Positions 19,175 through 28,786 of a stretch of 64,000 nucleotides of DNA are shown piece after piece. The stretch is from Alloalcanivorax xenomutans (GTDB taxonomy: Bacteria > Pseudomonadota > Gammaproteobacteria > Pseudomonadales > Alcanivoracaceae): contig NZ_OBMO01000001.1 in assembly GCF_900217905.1 (NCBI RefSeq), positions 295,253-359,252 on the forward strand, in the 5' to 3' direction. The position numbers and the translations under genes were made by a program. Every line of letters starts with the position of its first letter. The stretch's first letter is position 1. The notes beneath the pieces are model-generated. The model saw only the letters and a list, made by a program, of their open reading frames with translations. It made no database searches and was not told the DNA's origin.

Positions 19175-20202
19175 GGATCCGTGACCTCCAGCAGCCGTTG
19201 CCACACCCACTGCGGTTTGAGGCTGCTGAAGCAGGGTGGCTCCACCCCTTTACCCAGACTGCCCCGGTAGGTGCATTTCTCTTGCACACAGGGCGCGCAG
19301 GGGAATTCCGCGCCCAGGGATTGGGCCCGGCTGCCCCAGACGCCGGTCAGCCGCGGATCGGTGGGGCCGTACAGCGCCACTCCGGGCATGCCGGTGGCGG
19401 CGGCCAGGTGAGCCAGTCCGGTGTCCACGGCAATGAACGCATCCCAGCCGAGGAATCGTTCGGTCAGCGCCTCCAGCGACAGGCGCTGCAGCACTCGCGC
19501 GCCAGGCACACCGCGAACCAGCCGTTCCGCCCGGCGTTTTTCGGTTTCATCACCCCAAGGCAGGTGCACCCGGTGTCCGGCCTCGTCGGCCCATTCCACC
19601 AGTTCACGCCAGAACGCCTCGGGGTAGTGTTTGGTGGGCCAGGTAGTGCCATGACAGAACACCAGATCCGCGCCCGGGGTCAATAGAGAGCGCGGCTCCT
19701 GTTGCCGGTGCAGACCGTAATCCGGGGCGCTATCCGGCGTGGCATAGCCGAGCACACGAGCGAACAGTTCCCGCACCCGGCTGACCGCGTGCCCGCCACG
19801 GGGGATGGGTAAGGGATGATCCAGCACACGGGCCGACAAAGCCTCCCGGGCGGAGGTGCGGTCAAGGCCGTACTTGGGCCCTCGCGCCAGCCGTGTCAGG
19901 AAAGCGCTCTTGATCAGTCCCTGGGCGTCGATCACCGCGTCGTATTCGGTCGCCTGAAGGCGTGCTCTGAAACCGCCCCATTCACCGCTGCGGCGAGCTC
20001 TCAGAGGATGGCGGCGCCAGCGGCGCAGGGCACAGGGCAACACCTGCTCCACCGCCGGGTGCCGACCGGCCAGATCCGCAAAGGCTTCCTCCACCACCCA
20101 GTCCACACGTAATCCGGGCACCACCGCCTGGGCGTCGGTCAACGCCGGCAGGGTGTGGATGACGTCCCCCATGGACGAGGTTTTGATCAGAAGAACGCGC
20201 AT
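19171..20202 (-). CDS. waaC: ADP-heptose:LPS heptosyltransferase I WaaC
   Basis: Transfers the first heptose to Kdo in the inner core. The 343-residue GT9 protein begins MRVLLIKTSSMGDVIHTLPA, characteristic of WaaC, and has the C-terminal donor-site block FIAVDTGLAHLAAATGMP. The length matches the family (about 320-350). It uses the ADP-heptose made by HldE at 8917. There is a 122-base gap upstream to the WapP-like gene, in which I see no clear promoter. Downstream it overlaps waaG. Confidence 0.95.
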   Translation of the reverse strand: MRVLLIKTSSMGDVIHTLPALTDAQAVVPGLRVDWVVEEAFADLAGRHPAVEQVLPCALRRWRRHPLRARRSGEWGGFRARLQATEYDAVIDAQGLIKSAFLTRLARGPKYGLDRTSAREALSARVLDHPLPIPRGGHAVSRVRELFARVLGYATPDSAPDYGLHRQQEPRSLLTPGADLVFCHGTTWPTKHYPEAFWRELVEWADEAGHRVHLPWGDETEKRRAERLVRGVPGARVLQRLSLEALTERFLGWDAFIAVDTGLAHLAAATGMPGVALYGPTDPRLTGVWGSRAQSLGAEFPCAPCVQEKCTYRGSLGKGVEPPCFSSLKPQWVWQRLLEVTDP

Positions 20203-20324
20203 GTGCTTCCTGGTATTAGGGCCCGACAGTCGCCCGCCATCATAACGGCTGCTTGGGGCCGGTTCATGCTCTTTACCGAAAAGATCGTGAACTTAGCGCC
20301 TGTCCATGACCTTTAAGCCTGTTC

Positions 20325-21098
20325 TTAGCGATAGTGCAGTTTACGGGCCAGCCAGCGGGCAAGAATTTTGCCATCCTCGCTGAGATGGCCGGTGTCCAGG
20401 TAATACTTGAGGAACCGGAGCTGATCGCGCCGGCTGACATTCTTGCTGCGCCGCGCCAGGCTTTCCAGATCCCGGAACAGGTGGCGGAAGCCGGTGAACA
20501 GGTGGGTCTTTTCCAAATCAATGAAACGGACGTCGAACCGCTCCAGTGCCGGCCGCCAGGCCACGAAAACATGCTTGGGGTAGAGATTGCGATGGGCAAA
20601 GCCCCGCAGATGCATGAAACGCAGCGTCATGCCCACGTCTTCCAGCAAACGCCAGCGCCGCTCCAGCGGCAGCGCCGGCATATCGATTTGATCGAGACTC
20701 TGAAAGCCGTCCAGTCCCAGGCTCACCAGGACATAGTGCTCATCACCGTTGTCATCGACGAAGTGATCGAAAAACACCGGCCGCGCCACCGGCACGCCCT
20801 TTTTCAAGCAGGCGGACAACGCCCTGAACTCCGTTTCCAGGGTGGCCCGCCCCCGCACGGGGTGGCGCAAGGATCGTCGGCGCTGGTTGCACTGGCATTT
20901 TATATAGAGGTTGTGACGCAACCCCGTGCCATCGTCCATTTGCAGACGATAGACATGCATGCTGCCGCCATAGCGCAGGTTGGGTTCATCCACCAGCGCC
21001 TTGTCCGGCAACGCCAGCCAGGCAGCGGCGTAATCGAGACGCCAGCGGATCAGCGCCGGACGCCAGTCCGGATCAATATACTTCCGGGGTACACGCAC
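20325..21098 (-). CDS. WapP/InaA-like LPS kinase-family protein with Asn at the usual catalytic Asp
   Basis: A 257-residue protein of the Kdo/WaaP-like kinase superfamily. In the catalytic loop, AHRNLYPKHVFVAW (168-181), residue 171 is Asn where WaaP has Asp; the metal-binding Asp194 is retained in RFIDLEKTH. It may be a pseudokinase, or belong to an InaA-like branch in which this position varies. The start is the GTG at 21098 with AGGAGG seven bases upstream, two bases after the waaF stop; an extension running into waaF is rejected. Gene order (waaF, this gene, waaC, waaG, waaP) places it in LPS core modification. Confidence 0.8.
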   Translation of the reverse strand: MRVPRKYIDPDWRPALIRWRLDYAAAWLALPDKALVDEPNLRYGGSMHVYRLQMDDGTGLRHNLYIKCQCNQRRRSLRHPVRGRATLETEFRALSACLKKGVPVARPVFFDHFVDDNGDEHYVLVSLGLDGFQSLDQIDMPALPLERRWRLLEDVGMTLRFMHLRGFAHRNLYPKHVFVAWRPALERFDVRFIDLEKTHLFTGFRHLFRDLESLARRSKNVSRRDQLRFLKYYLDTGHLSEDGKILARWLARKLHYR

Positions 21099-21100
21099 AC

Positions 21101-22144
21101 TTAATCCTCCTTGACGGCCAGGTCCTGCAAAGCGGAGATCACTCGCGCCGGTTCCAGTTGGCGCAAGCAATTGAGGTGACCCAGGGGGCACTCACGCTGG
21201 AAACAGGGACTGCAATCCAGCCCCAGACGCACCACCCGCACCGCCGAACCCAGTGGTGGCGTGAAGTCCGGAGAGGTGGAGCCGTAAACCGCCACCAGCG
21301 GACGTCCGAGGGCCGCGGCGATGTGCATCAGTCCCGAATCGTTGCTGACCACCGCGTTGGTGGCGGACAGCAAATCCACCGCTTGTTCCAGGCTGGTGCT
21401 GCCGGCCAGCAGTTGTACCGAAGGCCGCTGCGCCCCGGGCAGTGCATCGCGAATGGCCCGCGCCACGGGCAGATCCTTGCCGGATCCGAAAATCCAGACC
21501 TGGCCGCCGCGGGTGCTGATCCAGTCCCGCGCCACCTCGGCGTAGTGGTATTCCGGCCAGCGCTTGGCCGGGCCGAACTCCGCCCCGGGACAAAGCCCGA
21601 GCACCGGCACATCCCGATTCAAACCGTGGGCCCGCAGTGCCTGCTCCAGGCTGTCCTCACTAACCACCAGATGCGGCGGGGTGATCGTCTCAAGCAGCGG
21701 CGGAGCGGCTTGAGAGGGCAACGCCAGGGCAACGAAACGCTGCACCATCAAGGGATAACGCTGCTTGTCGAGTACCCGGACGTCGTTGAGCAGGCCATAG
21801 CGCATCTCGCCACGCCACCCCGTGCGTACCGGTACCCGGGCCCAAAAGGGCACCAACGCGGATTTCAGAGAGTTGGGTAAAACGAAACATTGATCGTAGC
21901 GACCACGCAGGGAGCGACCCAGCTTCCGGCGGGCAGCCAGCTTCAGATCGCCATGGTCGAACGGCAAATCGAGGGGGGCGCGCACTTCCGGCATGCGCGA
22001 TAACAAGGGCCGGCACCAGGCGGGCGCCAGAACATCGATGGCGCAGTCCTGTTGCCGTTGCAGCTCGGCGAACAGGGTCTGCGCCATCACCATGTCACCC
22101 ACCCATGAAGGGCCGACGACAAGGATGCGCTGGGATTCGGACAT
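21101..22144 (-). CDS. waaF: ADP-heptose:LPS heptosyltransferase II WaaF
   Basis: Adds the second heptose of the LPS inner core. The 347-residue GT9 protein begins with ILVVGPSWVGDMVMAQTL, has LGLCPGAEFGPAKRWP near residue 186, and the donor-site block VVSNDSGLMHIAAALGRP. These are typical of WaaF rather than WaaC. The length is as expected. It lies 27 bases downstream of ilvE on the same strand, which agrees with the Pseudomonas glnE-ilvE-waaF order. The next gene starts two bases after its stop, with its ribosome site inside the end of waaF. Confidence 0.95.
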   Translation of the reverse strand: MSESQRILVVGPSWVGDMVMAQTLFAELQRQQDCAIDVLAPAWCRPLLSRMPEVRAPLDLPFDHGDLKLAARRKLGRSLRGRYDQCFVLPNSLKSALVPFWARVPVRTGWRGEMRYGLLNDVRVLDKQRYPLMVQRFVALALPSQAAPPLLETITPPHLVVSEDSLEQALRAHGLNRDVPVLGLCPGAEFGPAKRWPEYHYAEVARDWISTRGGQVWIFGSGKDLPVARAIRDALPGAQRPSVQLLAGSTSLEQAVDLLSATNAVVSNDSGLMHIAAALGRPLVAVYGSTSPDFTPPLGSAVRVVRLGLDCSPCFQRECPLGHLNCLRQLEPARVISALQDLAVKED

Positions 22145-22171
22145 CAGGCGTCAGGCGTCCGTCTTCGCGTC

Positions 22172-23095
22172 TCAGACCGCGAAGGTCAGCCAGTTCTGGT
22201 ACTCGTCCAACTTGCCGCGCACCAGATCGAAGTACACCGCCTGCAGCTGCTCGGTGATCGGCCCCCGCTTGCCTTCACCGATGATACGGCCGTCCAGCTC
22301 ACGGATCGGCGTCACTTCCGCCGCGGTGCCGGTGAAGAAGGCTTCGTCGGCGATGTAGAACTCGTCCCGGGTGAGACGCTTCTCACGTACCTTGTAGCCC
22401 CGTTCCTCGGCCAGTTGGATGATGGTCTTGCGGGTGATGCCGTCCAGACAGGACGTCAACTCCGGGGTGTACAGCACCTTGTCGCGGATCAGGAACACGT
22501 TCTCGCCGGAGCCTTCGGCCACGTAGCCTTCATTATCCAGCAGCAGGGCTTCATCGGCACCACCGGAGAGGGCTTCGTTCAACGCCAGCATGGAGTTCAT
22601 GTAGCTGCCGGAAGACTTCGCCTTGCACATGGTGATGTTCACATGGTGGCGGGTGTAGCTGGAGGTACGCACCTTGATACCCAGCTCCAGCGCTTCCGGA
22701 GACATGTAGGATGGCCATTCCCAGGCGGCCACGGCCACGTGCACATTAAGACCGGCGGCGCGCAGGCCCATGCCTTCACTTCCGTAGAACACCAGCGGAC
22801 GCAGGTAAGCGTGGGGCAGCTTGTTTTCCCGTACCACGTCGATTTGCGCCTGGTTGATCACATCCTTGGCGTACGGCACCTTCATGTTGAGAATATGCGC
22901 GCTGTTGAAGAGCCGGTCCGTGTGCTCCCGCAGGCGGAAGATAGCCGGGCCCTTGTCGGTCTCGTAGGCCCGCACGCCTTCGAACACGCCCATGCCGTAA
23001 TGCAGGGAATGCGTCAGCACGTGCACCTTGGCATCGCGCCAGGGCACCAGTTTACCATCCAGCCAGATAACACCATCTCTATCAGCCATGGACAT
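22172..23095 (-). CDS. ilvE: Branched-chain amino acid aminotransferase IlvE
   Basis: A class IV PLP aminotransferase that makes leucine, isoleucine and valine from their 2-oxo acids. It contains THSLHYGMGVFEGVRAY near the start and CKAKSSGSYMNSM, whose second Lys is the expected PLP-binding residue, followed by EGSGENVFLI. The ATG at 23095 (MSMADRDGVIW) gives 307 residues and an AGGAG-type site about nine bases upstream. An ATG three codons earlier (23104) is too close to that site. It sits between glnE and waaF on the same strand. Confidence 0.95.
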   Translation of the reverse strand: MSMADRDGVIWLDGKLVPWRDAKVHVLTHSLHYGMGVFEGVRAYETDKGPAIFRLREHTDRLFNSAHILNMKVPYAKDVINQAQIDVVRENKLPHAYLRPLVFYGSEGMGLRAAGLNVHVAVAAWEWPSYMSPEALELGIKVRTSSYTRHHVNITMCKAKSSGSYMNSMLALNEALSGGADEALLLDNEGYVAEGSGENVFLIRDKVLYTPELTSCLDGITRKTIIQLAEERGYKVREKRLTRDEFYIADEAFFTGTAAEVTPIRELDGRIIGEGKRGPITEQLQAVYFDLVRGKLDEYQNWLTFAV

Positions 23096-23149
23096 GGCGG
23101 TCATTCTCCCAGAACTATGACCCGTGGAAGCGTGCCTTGCCGGGCACGT

Positions 23150-26017
23150 CTATTCTTCGAGGTCGAACCATTGCTTCCAAATCGCACGAACCCCCTCCCG
23201 CAGATCGCGGAATTCGGCATCGTCGACGATGGATTTCTCTTTGCGCAGCGAGGCGCGATGAGCCGCTGACCGGTAGGCCAGGTAGGCTTCCCTTAACAAT
23301 CCGGCGTCCTGCGCCGGCATCAGTTCCAGAGCGGCAAGCGTTTCCAGCAACCGCACGTTATCGGTGAAGCGGGTCAGTTCACCGTGGGAGGAGGCCCATC
23401 TGAGTACGCCATATTGCACCATAAATTCGATATCAACGATACCTCCAGGATCCTGCTTGAGGTGGAAACGGCCTTCCTCCCCCGATCCCAGGTGCGTCAC
23501 CATGCGTTCGCGCATGGCCAGAACATCATCACGCAGCCCCCGCGGATCGCGCGGCTGACACAGCACCTGATGACGAATCGCGTCGAACGCCTGACGCGCC
23601 CGGTTGCAACCGGCCACCACCCGGGCCCGCACCAGAGCCTGATGTTCCCAGGTCCAGGCATCCTGGGTCTGATACTTTTCGAACGAGGCCATGGACGACA
23701 CCAGGAGCCCGGATTTGCCGCTGGGACGCAGCCGCATATCCACTTCGTACAGCTGACCGCTCATGGTGCGGGTGGAAAGGATATGAACGATGCGCTGCCC
23801 CAGGCGGGCGTAGAACTGCTCATTGGAGACCGGTTTGTCACCGTCGGTATTGCCGCCGGGGGCGGCATCGTGCAGGAACACCAGGTCCAGATCCGAGTTA
23901 TGTCCCAGCTCGATGCCGCCGAGCTTGCCGTACCCCACCACCACGAAATCCGGGTCGCAGGGCTGACCGCTGTCCCGGGACGGCTTGCCGTGGCGTTCCA
24001 CCAACGGCTCCCAGGCCAGCATCACCACCTGATTGAGAATGCTCTCCGCCAGCCAGGTGAGGTAATCGCTCACCTTCATCAGCGGCAGCACCTGGGTCAC
24101 CTCTGATGCCGCCACCCGCAGCAGGTGAGCCTGTTTGAAGTTCCTCAGCACCTCCATCTGCTGCTCCAGGTCATCCTCCGCCACTCTCAGCAATTGCTGG
24201 CGCAACTCATCATCCAGTTCGGTCCGGGCGGGCGGCGAGTACAGCGTGCCAACGTCCAGCAACTCGTCCAGCAACACCGGGTGGCGCGCCAGCCTTTCAG
24301 CGATCCAGGGGCTGGCCCCGGACAGTTTCACCAACTGGGTCAGGGCGCCGGGATTTTCCACCAGTAGCGCGATATAGGCGCTGCGCCGCAGTACCGCTTC
24401 GATAAAGGCCACCAGTCGTGCCGCGGTGACCGCGCCGTGGCCCTGATAGCCCAGACTTTCCAGCAGTAACGGCATCAACCGGTCGAGACGGTCGCGGCCG
24501 ATACGCTGCATGTTCTCCACCGCCCGGCTCTCGCGCAGCTCATGGATCAGTCCATGAACCTGCTCCGCCTCCTGGATGCCCATGTTTGCCAGGGTGGCGA
24601 TGGCAGCCTCGGGCTCCAGCCGCCCCTGCCAGACATCCACCAGATCCTGATCGCCCTGGCGCTCGTCGGATTCCTGTTCGGGATCGGCGATCACCTGACT
24701 GAAGTGGAAGCGCACCCGTTCCCGGTGGCGGCGCAAGCCGCGTTCGAATACACGCCGTGAGGAAAACCCCATGGCAAAGGTCAACCGCTCCCAGCCGGCT
24801 TCGTCGTCGGGCAGCCGCTGGGTTTGCCGGTCCGCCACCGCCTGCAGCCGATGTTCCACATCACGCAGGAACACGTAGGCGTCCCGCAACTCCTCCACCA
24901 CATCCTCGGGCAACAGGCCCTGCTCGAGCAGCAGCGGCAGCACCTGGATCAGGTTGGGTTGGCGCAGCGCCGGCAACTGACCGCCACGGATCAATTGGAA
25001 GGCCTGAACGATGAATTCCACTTCACGAATACCGCCGGCACCGAGTTTGACGTCCGCCTGCATCCCCTTGCGGTTCACTTCCCGCTCGATCAGGGATTTC
25101 ATCTCGCGCAGGGACTGGAACGCGCCGTAGTCGATGTAACGGCGATAGACGAAGGGATTGAGCCGCTCCACCAGGCGGGCACCGGCCTGCAGATCCCCGG
25201 CCACCGGGCGCATCTTGATCAGCGCGTAGCGTTCCCATTCCCGGCCCTGGGTTTCGTAGTAACTTTCCATGGCGTCGAAGCCCACCGCCAGGGCACCGCT
25301 CTTGCCCCAGGGACGCAGCCGCATGTCCACGCGGAACACGAAACCGTCGGCGGTGGTCTGGTCCAGCGCCTTGATCAGCTGCTGGCCGAGACGCTGGAAA
25401 AACTGGTGATAGCTGAGCGCGCGCCGCTCGCCTTCCAGCTCGCCCTCATGCTCATAGGCGAAGATCAGGTCGATATCGGAGGACAGATTCAGTTCCCGCG
25501 CGCCCAGCTTGCCCATGGCGAACACCACCAGCTTCACCGGCTGACCATCCGGCCCCGTAGGCGTGCCCTGGCGGGCACGGGCCCAGTCGTAAAGCTGCTC
25601 CAGAGCGCAGGAAATCAGAGTATCGGCCAACAGGGACAGGTCCGCCACGGTGCTGTGGTAGTCGCCCTGTCCGGCCAGATCCCGCCAGATGATGCGGGCC
25701 ATATGGCGCTGCCGCAGCCGCCGCAGCACCTGTTTCAGCTCATCCTCGCCGGCACAGGCGGCCACTGCCTGTTGCACCTGGGCAACCAGCGACATCGCGT
25801 CCAGGCGTTGATTCAGGGAGTGCTCGAGCAACCAGGGCCCCAGTTCACCGTCACGAATAAACTGTTCCGCCACGAAGTCGGAACCCGCCCAGACTTTGGG
25901 CAGATCGGCGAGCAGAGCGTCAGGCAGGGTATGGCCCGCCTCCTGAAACCGTTGCCAATGCTGGCCAACCAGCTGGGCAAGGTCATCGGGCAGGCCGGAA
26001 TAGTCCGGTTCTGTCAT
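23150..26017 (-). CDS. glnE: Bifunctional glutamine synthetase adenylyltransferase/deadenylase GlnE
   Basis: Adds AMP to, or removes it from, glutamine synthetase in response to PII. The 955-residue protein has two nucleotidyltransferase domains. The first contains LNLSSDIDLIFAYE (deadenylylation half). The second contains GHNSDLDLVFLHD around residue 710 (adenylylation half). Each is followed by a helical region. The length agrees with E. coli GlnE (946). The ATG at 26017 gives MTEPDYSGLP; a 42-residue upstream extension looks non-family. Its substrate GlnA is encoded at 46178. Confidence 0.95.
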   Translation of the reverse strand: MTEPDYSGLPDDLAQLVGQHWQRFQEAGHTLPDALLADLPKVWAGSDFVAEQFIRDGELGPWLLEHSLNQRLDAMSLVAQVQQAVAACAGEDELKQVLRRLRQRHMARIIWRDLAGQGDYHSTVADLSLLADTLISCALEQLYDWARARQGTPTGPDGQPVKLVVFAMGKLGARELNLSSDIDLIFAYEHEGELEGERRALSYHQFFQRLGQQLIKALDQTTADGFVFRVDMRLRPWGKSGALAVGFDAMESYYETQGREWERYALIKMRPVAGDLQAGARLVERLNPFVYRRYIDYGAFQSLREMKSLIEREVNRKGMQADVKLGAGGIREVEFIVQAFQLIRGGQLPALRQPNLIQVLPLLLEQGLLPEDVVEELRDAYVFLRDVEHRLQAVADRQTQRLPDDEAGWERLTFAMGFSSRRVFERGLRRHRERVRFHFSQVIADPEQESDERQGDQDLVDVWQGRLEPEAAIATLANMGIQEAEQVHGLIHELRESRAVENMQRIGRDRLDRLMPLLLESLGYQGHGAVTAARLVAFIEAVLRRSAYIALLVENPGALTQLVKLSGASPWIAERLARHPVLLDELLDVGTLYSPPARTELDDELRQQLLRVAEDDLEQQMEVLRNFKQAHLLRVAASEVTQVLPLMKVSDYLTWLAESILNQVVMLAWEPLVERHGKPSRDSGQPCDPDFVVVGYGKLGGIELGHNSDLDLVFLHDAAPGGNTDGDKPVSNEQFYARLGQRIVHILSTRTMSGQLYEVDMRLRPSGKSGLLVSSMASFEKYQTQDAWTWEHQALVRARVVAGCNRARQAFDAIRHQVLCQPRDPRGLRDDVLAMRERMVTHLGSGEEGRFHLKQDPGGIVDIEFMVQYGVLRWASSHGELTRFTDNVRLLETLAALELMPAQDAGLLREAYLAYRSAAHRASLRKEKSIVDDAEFRDLREGVRAIWKQWFDLEE

Positions 26018-26157
26018 GGGTGGTATTGTCCACGGCCTCGAAACATAACGAAAGACCAGGGACGACATACCGATGGTCGGCCACGATGCTCCCCCGGGAT
26101 GCACCGGCCTCGTCCCCGCCCTCCTCCCTGGCCTGGATGCCACGCATCCCGACCAGG

Positions 26158-27966
26158 TCAGGCCAACAGCATATCCGGGGACGGCGTTACCCGCATCACT
26201 TCTTCCACCGTGGTGAATCCGGCGGCCACTTTCTGGGCGCCGCTGATACGCAGCGGCTTCATGCCACCCCGCACTGCTTCACGGGTAAGCGACTCGAGAT
26301 CGCCACCACGATTGACCAGGCTTTTTACCGGCGCCGCCAGCGGCATGGCTTCATACACCCCCATCCGCCCCAAATAGCCGGTGCCCCGGCACTCCAGACA
26401 GCCCACCGGCCGATACCAGGTTGCCGGCTGAGTCATCTTGAATGGCCGCACCAGCTCCCGCCAGGATGCCGCGTCCACCGCTTGCGGCGCCTTGCAGTGC
26501 GGGCACAGGGTCCGCACCAACCGCTGGGCCATGACCCCGGTGACAGCGGCGGTGATCAGATAAGGCGGCACGCCGAGATCGGTGAGCCGCACAATCGACG
26601 AAGGCGCATCATTGGTGTGCAGGGTGGACAACACCAGGTGGCCGGTCAGCGCCGCCTGGATCGCCATTTCCGCGGTGGCCAGATCGCGAATCTCGCCGAT
26701 CATGATGATGTCCGGGTCCTGCCGCAGCATCGCCCGCACCCCCTCGGCGAAGCCGACGTCGATATTGGCCTGCACCTGCATCTGATTGAAGCTGGGTTCC
26801 ACCATTTCGATGGGATCCTCGATGGTGCAGACATTGACCTCGCTGGTCGCCAGCTGCTTGAGCGTGGAATACAGGGTGGTGGTTTTACCGGAGCCGGTGG
26901 GCCCGGTGACGAAGACGATGCCGTGAGTGTGGCCGGTCATGGCCCGCCAGGCCTGGTGGTCCTCCTGGCTGAAGCCCATCTGCGCGAAGCTGCGCACCAG
27001 TACCTCCGGATCAAAGATCCGCATCACCATCTTCTCGCCAAAGGCGGTGGGCAACGTGGACAGCCGCAGCTCCACCTCATTGCCATCCGGTGTTTTGGTC
27101 TTGAGGCGACCGTCCTGAGGTTTGCGCTTCTCCGCCACGTTCAGCCGGGACAGGATCTTGAGGCGGCTGGTCACCGCCGCCATCACCGGTGCCGGCAATT
27201 CATAGACGTCGTGCAGAACGCCGTCGATACGAAAACGCATGCGCCCGGTATCCCGGCGCGGCTCCAGGTGGATGTCGCTGGCGCGTTGGGAGAACGCATA
27301 CTGCAGGATCCAGTCGACGATATTGACGATGTGCTGGTCATCAGCGTCCGGCCGCCCCCGCCCGACCTCCAGCAGCTGCTCGAAATTGGCGATATCCGTG
27401 CCGCCCTGTCCACCGGAGCGGCGAGCCCCGGCGATGGAGCGGCTGAGATTGTAGAATTCAATGCGATAGCGGCGCAGCGCCTCCGGGTTCGCCAGTACCA
27501 CCCGCACCGCCCGGTCCCCCAGCACCTGCTGCAGATCCTCGCGCCAGTCCAGCCGGTAAGGCTGATCGCAGCCCACCACCACCGTATCCGCCGACACTTC
27601 CAGCGCCAGGATGCCGTGGCGTTCGGCGAAGGCGTAGCTCATTACCTCGGTGACCCGGTCCACTTCCACCTTGAGCGGGTCGATGTGATACAGGCTCAGA
27701 CCGCTTTTTTTCGCCAGCCAGGCGGTCAGCACTTCGATGTCGAGGAGAGTGTGCTCGTCCTGGCGGTCGGCCAGCCGGTATTTCGCCACCACCTGCAGCG
27801 GATGCCAGCTCTGTTCACTGCTTTCCCGCGGCGTGGTGGAGATCACGTTGTAGTCTTCCCGGGTCACGCGCTGCTCTTCGAGCAATTCACGCATGACCCA
27901 GCGAACATCCAGCTCGAACGCCCGGGACGGGCGAGCCGTGGTGGCACCGATCACTACTACCCCCAA
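26158..27966 (-). CDS. GspE/PilB-family secretion or pilus assembly ATPase (orphan)
   Basis: A 602-residue hexameric traffic ATPase. The N-terminal T2SSE domain covers about 60-170. The catalytic domain has Walker A GPTGSGKTTT near residue 355, the Asp box DPIEMVEPS, Walker B DIIMIGEIRD and the His box. A zinc-binding element of two CxxC pairs (CPHC near 488, CLECRGTG near 525) marks the GspE/PulE class. No other secretion or pilus gene is adjacent. The start is uncertain: a TTG at 27966 or GTG at 27954; the first conserved segment is RAFELDVRWVMREL. The machine it powers is unknown. Confidence 0.85.
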   Translation of the reverse strand: MGVVVIGATTARPSRAFELDVRWVMRELLEEQRVTREDYNVISTTPRESSEQSWHPLQVVAKYRLADRQDEHTLLDIEVLTAWLAKKSGLSLYHIDPLKVEVDRVTEVMSYAFAERHGILALEVSADTVVVGCDQPYRLDWREDLQQVLGDRAVRVVLANPEALRRYRIEFYNLSRSIAGARRSGGQGGTDIANFEQLLEVGRGRPDADDQHIVNIVDWILQYAFSQRASDIHLEPRRDTGRMRFRIDGVLHDVYELPAPVMAAVTSRLKILSRLNVAEKRKPQDGRLKTKTPDGNEVELRLSTLPTAFGEKMVMRIFDPEVLVRSFAQMGFSQEDHQAWRAMTGHTHGIVFVTGPTGSGKTTTLYSTLKQLATSEVNVCTIEDPIEMVEPSFNQMQVQANIDVGFAEGVRAMLRQDPDIIMIGEIRDLATAEMAIQAALTGHLVLSTLHTNDAPSSIVRLTDLGVPPYLITAAVTGVMAQRLVRTLCPHCKAPQAVDAASWRELVRPFKMTQPATWYRPVGCLECRGTGYLGRMGVYEAMPLAAPVKSLVNRGGDLESLTREAVRGGMKPLRISGAQKVAAGFTTVEEVMRVTPSPDMLLA

Positions 27967-28078
27967 AAACCCATCTCACAATTAAGAAGATAGTATCAGC
28001 TTCCCATGAGATAGGCAGCGGCGCCGCTATCCACTATACTCGCGCCCACTTCAGTGACGATTCCGTGACAGGGTCCCT

Positions 28079-28759
28079 ATGTCCTTTGGCAGCTCCATCG
28101 CCGGCCTTTTCGGCCGATCGCCGATACGCCCCCTGCAAAAGCATTACGACACCGTGCACGATTGCGCTTTGGGCCTGGGCGATTTCTTCTCCGCGGTCCG
28201 CGACAGTGACTGGGAACGTGCCCGCGAGGCCCGCCAGCGCATCGCCCAACTGGAAAACCAGGCCGACGAGCTGAAGAAAGAGTTCCGCCTCAATTTGCCC
28301 AAAAGCCTGTTTTTGCCGGTGCCCCGCTCCGATCTGCTGGAACTGGTCAGCGTGCAGGACAAGGTGGCCAACAAGGCCAAGGACATCGCCGGTCTCATGC
28401 TGGGCCGGCAGATGACGCTCCCCCCCAGCCTCGCCGATAGCATGACCGACTATCTGCAAGGCGCCATCGATACTTCCGCCCAGGCCAAGAAGGCCATCAA
28501 TGAACTGGACGAACTGGTGGAAACCGGTTTCAGCGGCCGGGAAATCCGTCTGGTGGAAGAGCTCATCGAGGAACTGGATCGCCTGGAACGGGCCAACGAC
28601 GACCAGCAGGTGCAGATCCGCGCCCAGCTGTTCAAATTGGAATCCGAATTGCCTCCGGTGGATGTGATGTTCCTATACAAGATCATCGACTGGATCGGTG
28701 ACCTGGCCGACCGCGCTCAAAAGGTTGGCGGCCATCTTCAATTGTTGCTTGCCCGCTAG
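28079..28759 (+). CDS. DUF47/TIGR00153 phosphate-transport accessory protein (PhoU-like fold)
   Basis: A 226-residue all-helical cytoplasmic protein of the DUF47 family, distantly related to PhoU. The segment LENQADELKKEFRLNLPKSL and the following PVPRSDLLELVSVQDK are characteristic. Genes of this family regularly precede Pit-type phosphate transporters, as here with a 27-base gap, and are thought to modulate the transporter. A -10-like TATACT at 28035-28040 lies about 40 bases upstream of the ATG. The call rests on family pattern and operon partner. Confidence 0.88.
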   Translation: MSFGSSIAGLFGRSPIRPLQKHYDTVHDCALGLGDFFSAVRDSDWERAREARQRIAQLENQADELKKEFRLNLPKSLFLPVPRSDLLELVSVQDKVANKAKDIAGLMLGRQMTLPPSLADSMTDYLQGAIDTSAQAKKAINELDELVETGFSGREIRLVEELIEELDRLERANDDQQVQIRAQLFKLESELPPVDVMFLYKIIDWIGDLADRAQKVGGHLQLLLAR

Positions 28760-28786
28760 GGTCCGGCAGACCAGCAGAGGTTCCCT

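Noticed and set aside
26020..27993. 657-codon plus-strand frame opposite the GspE-type ATPase
   Set aside because: Antisense shadow; the minus-strand gene has complete ATPase motifs.
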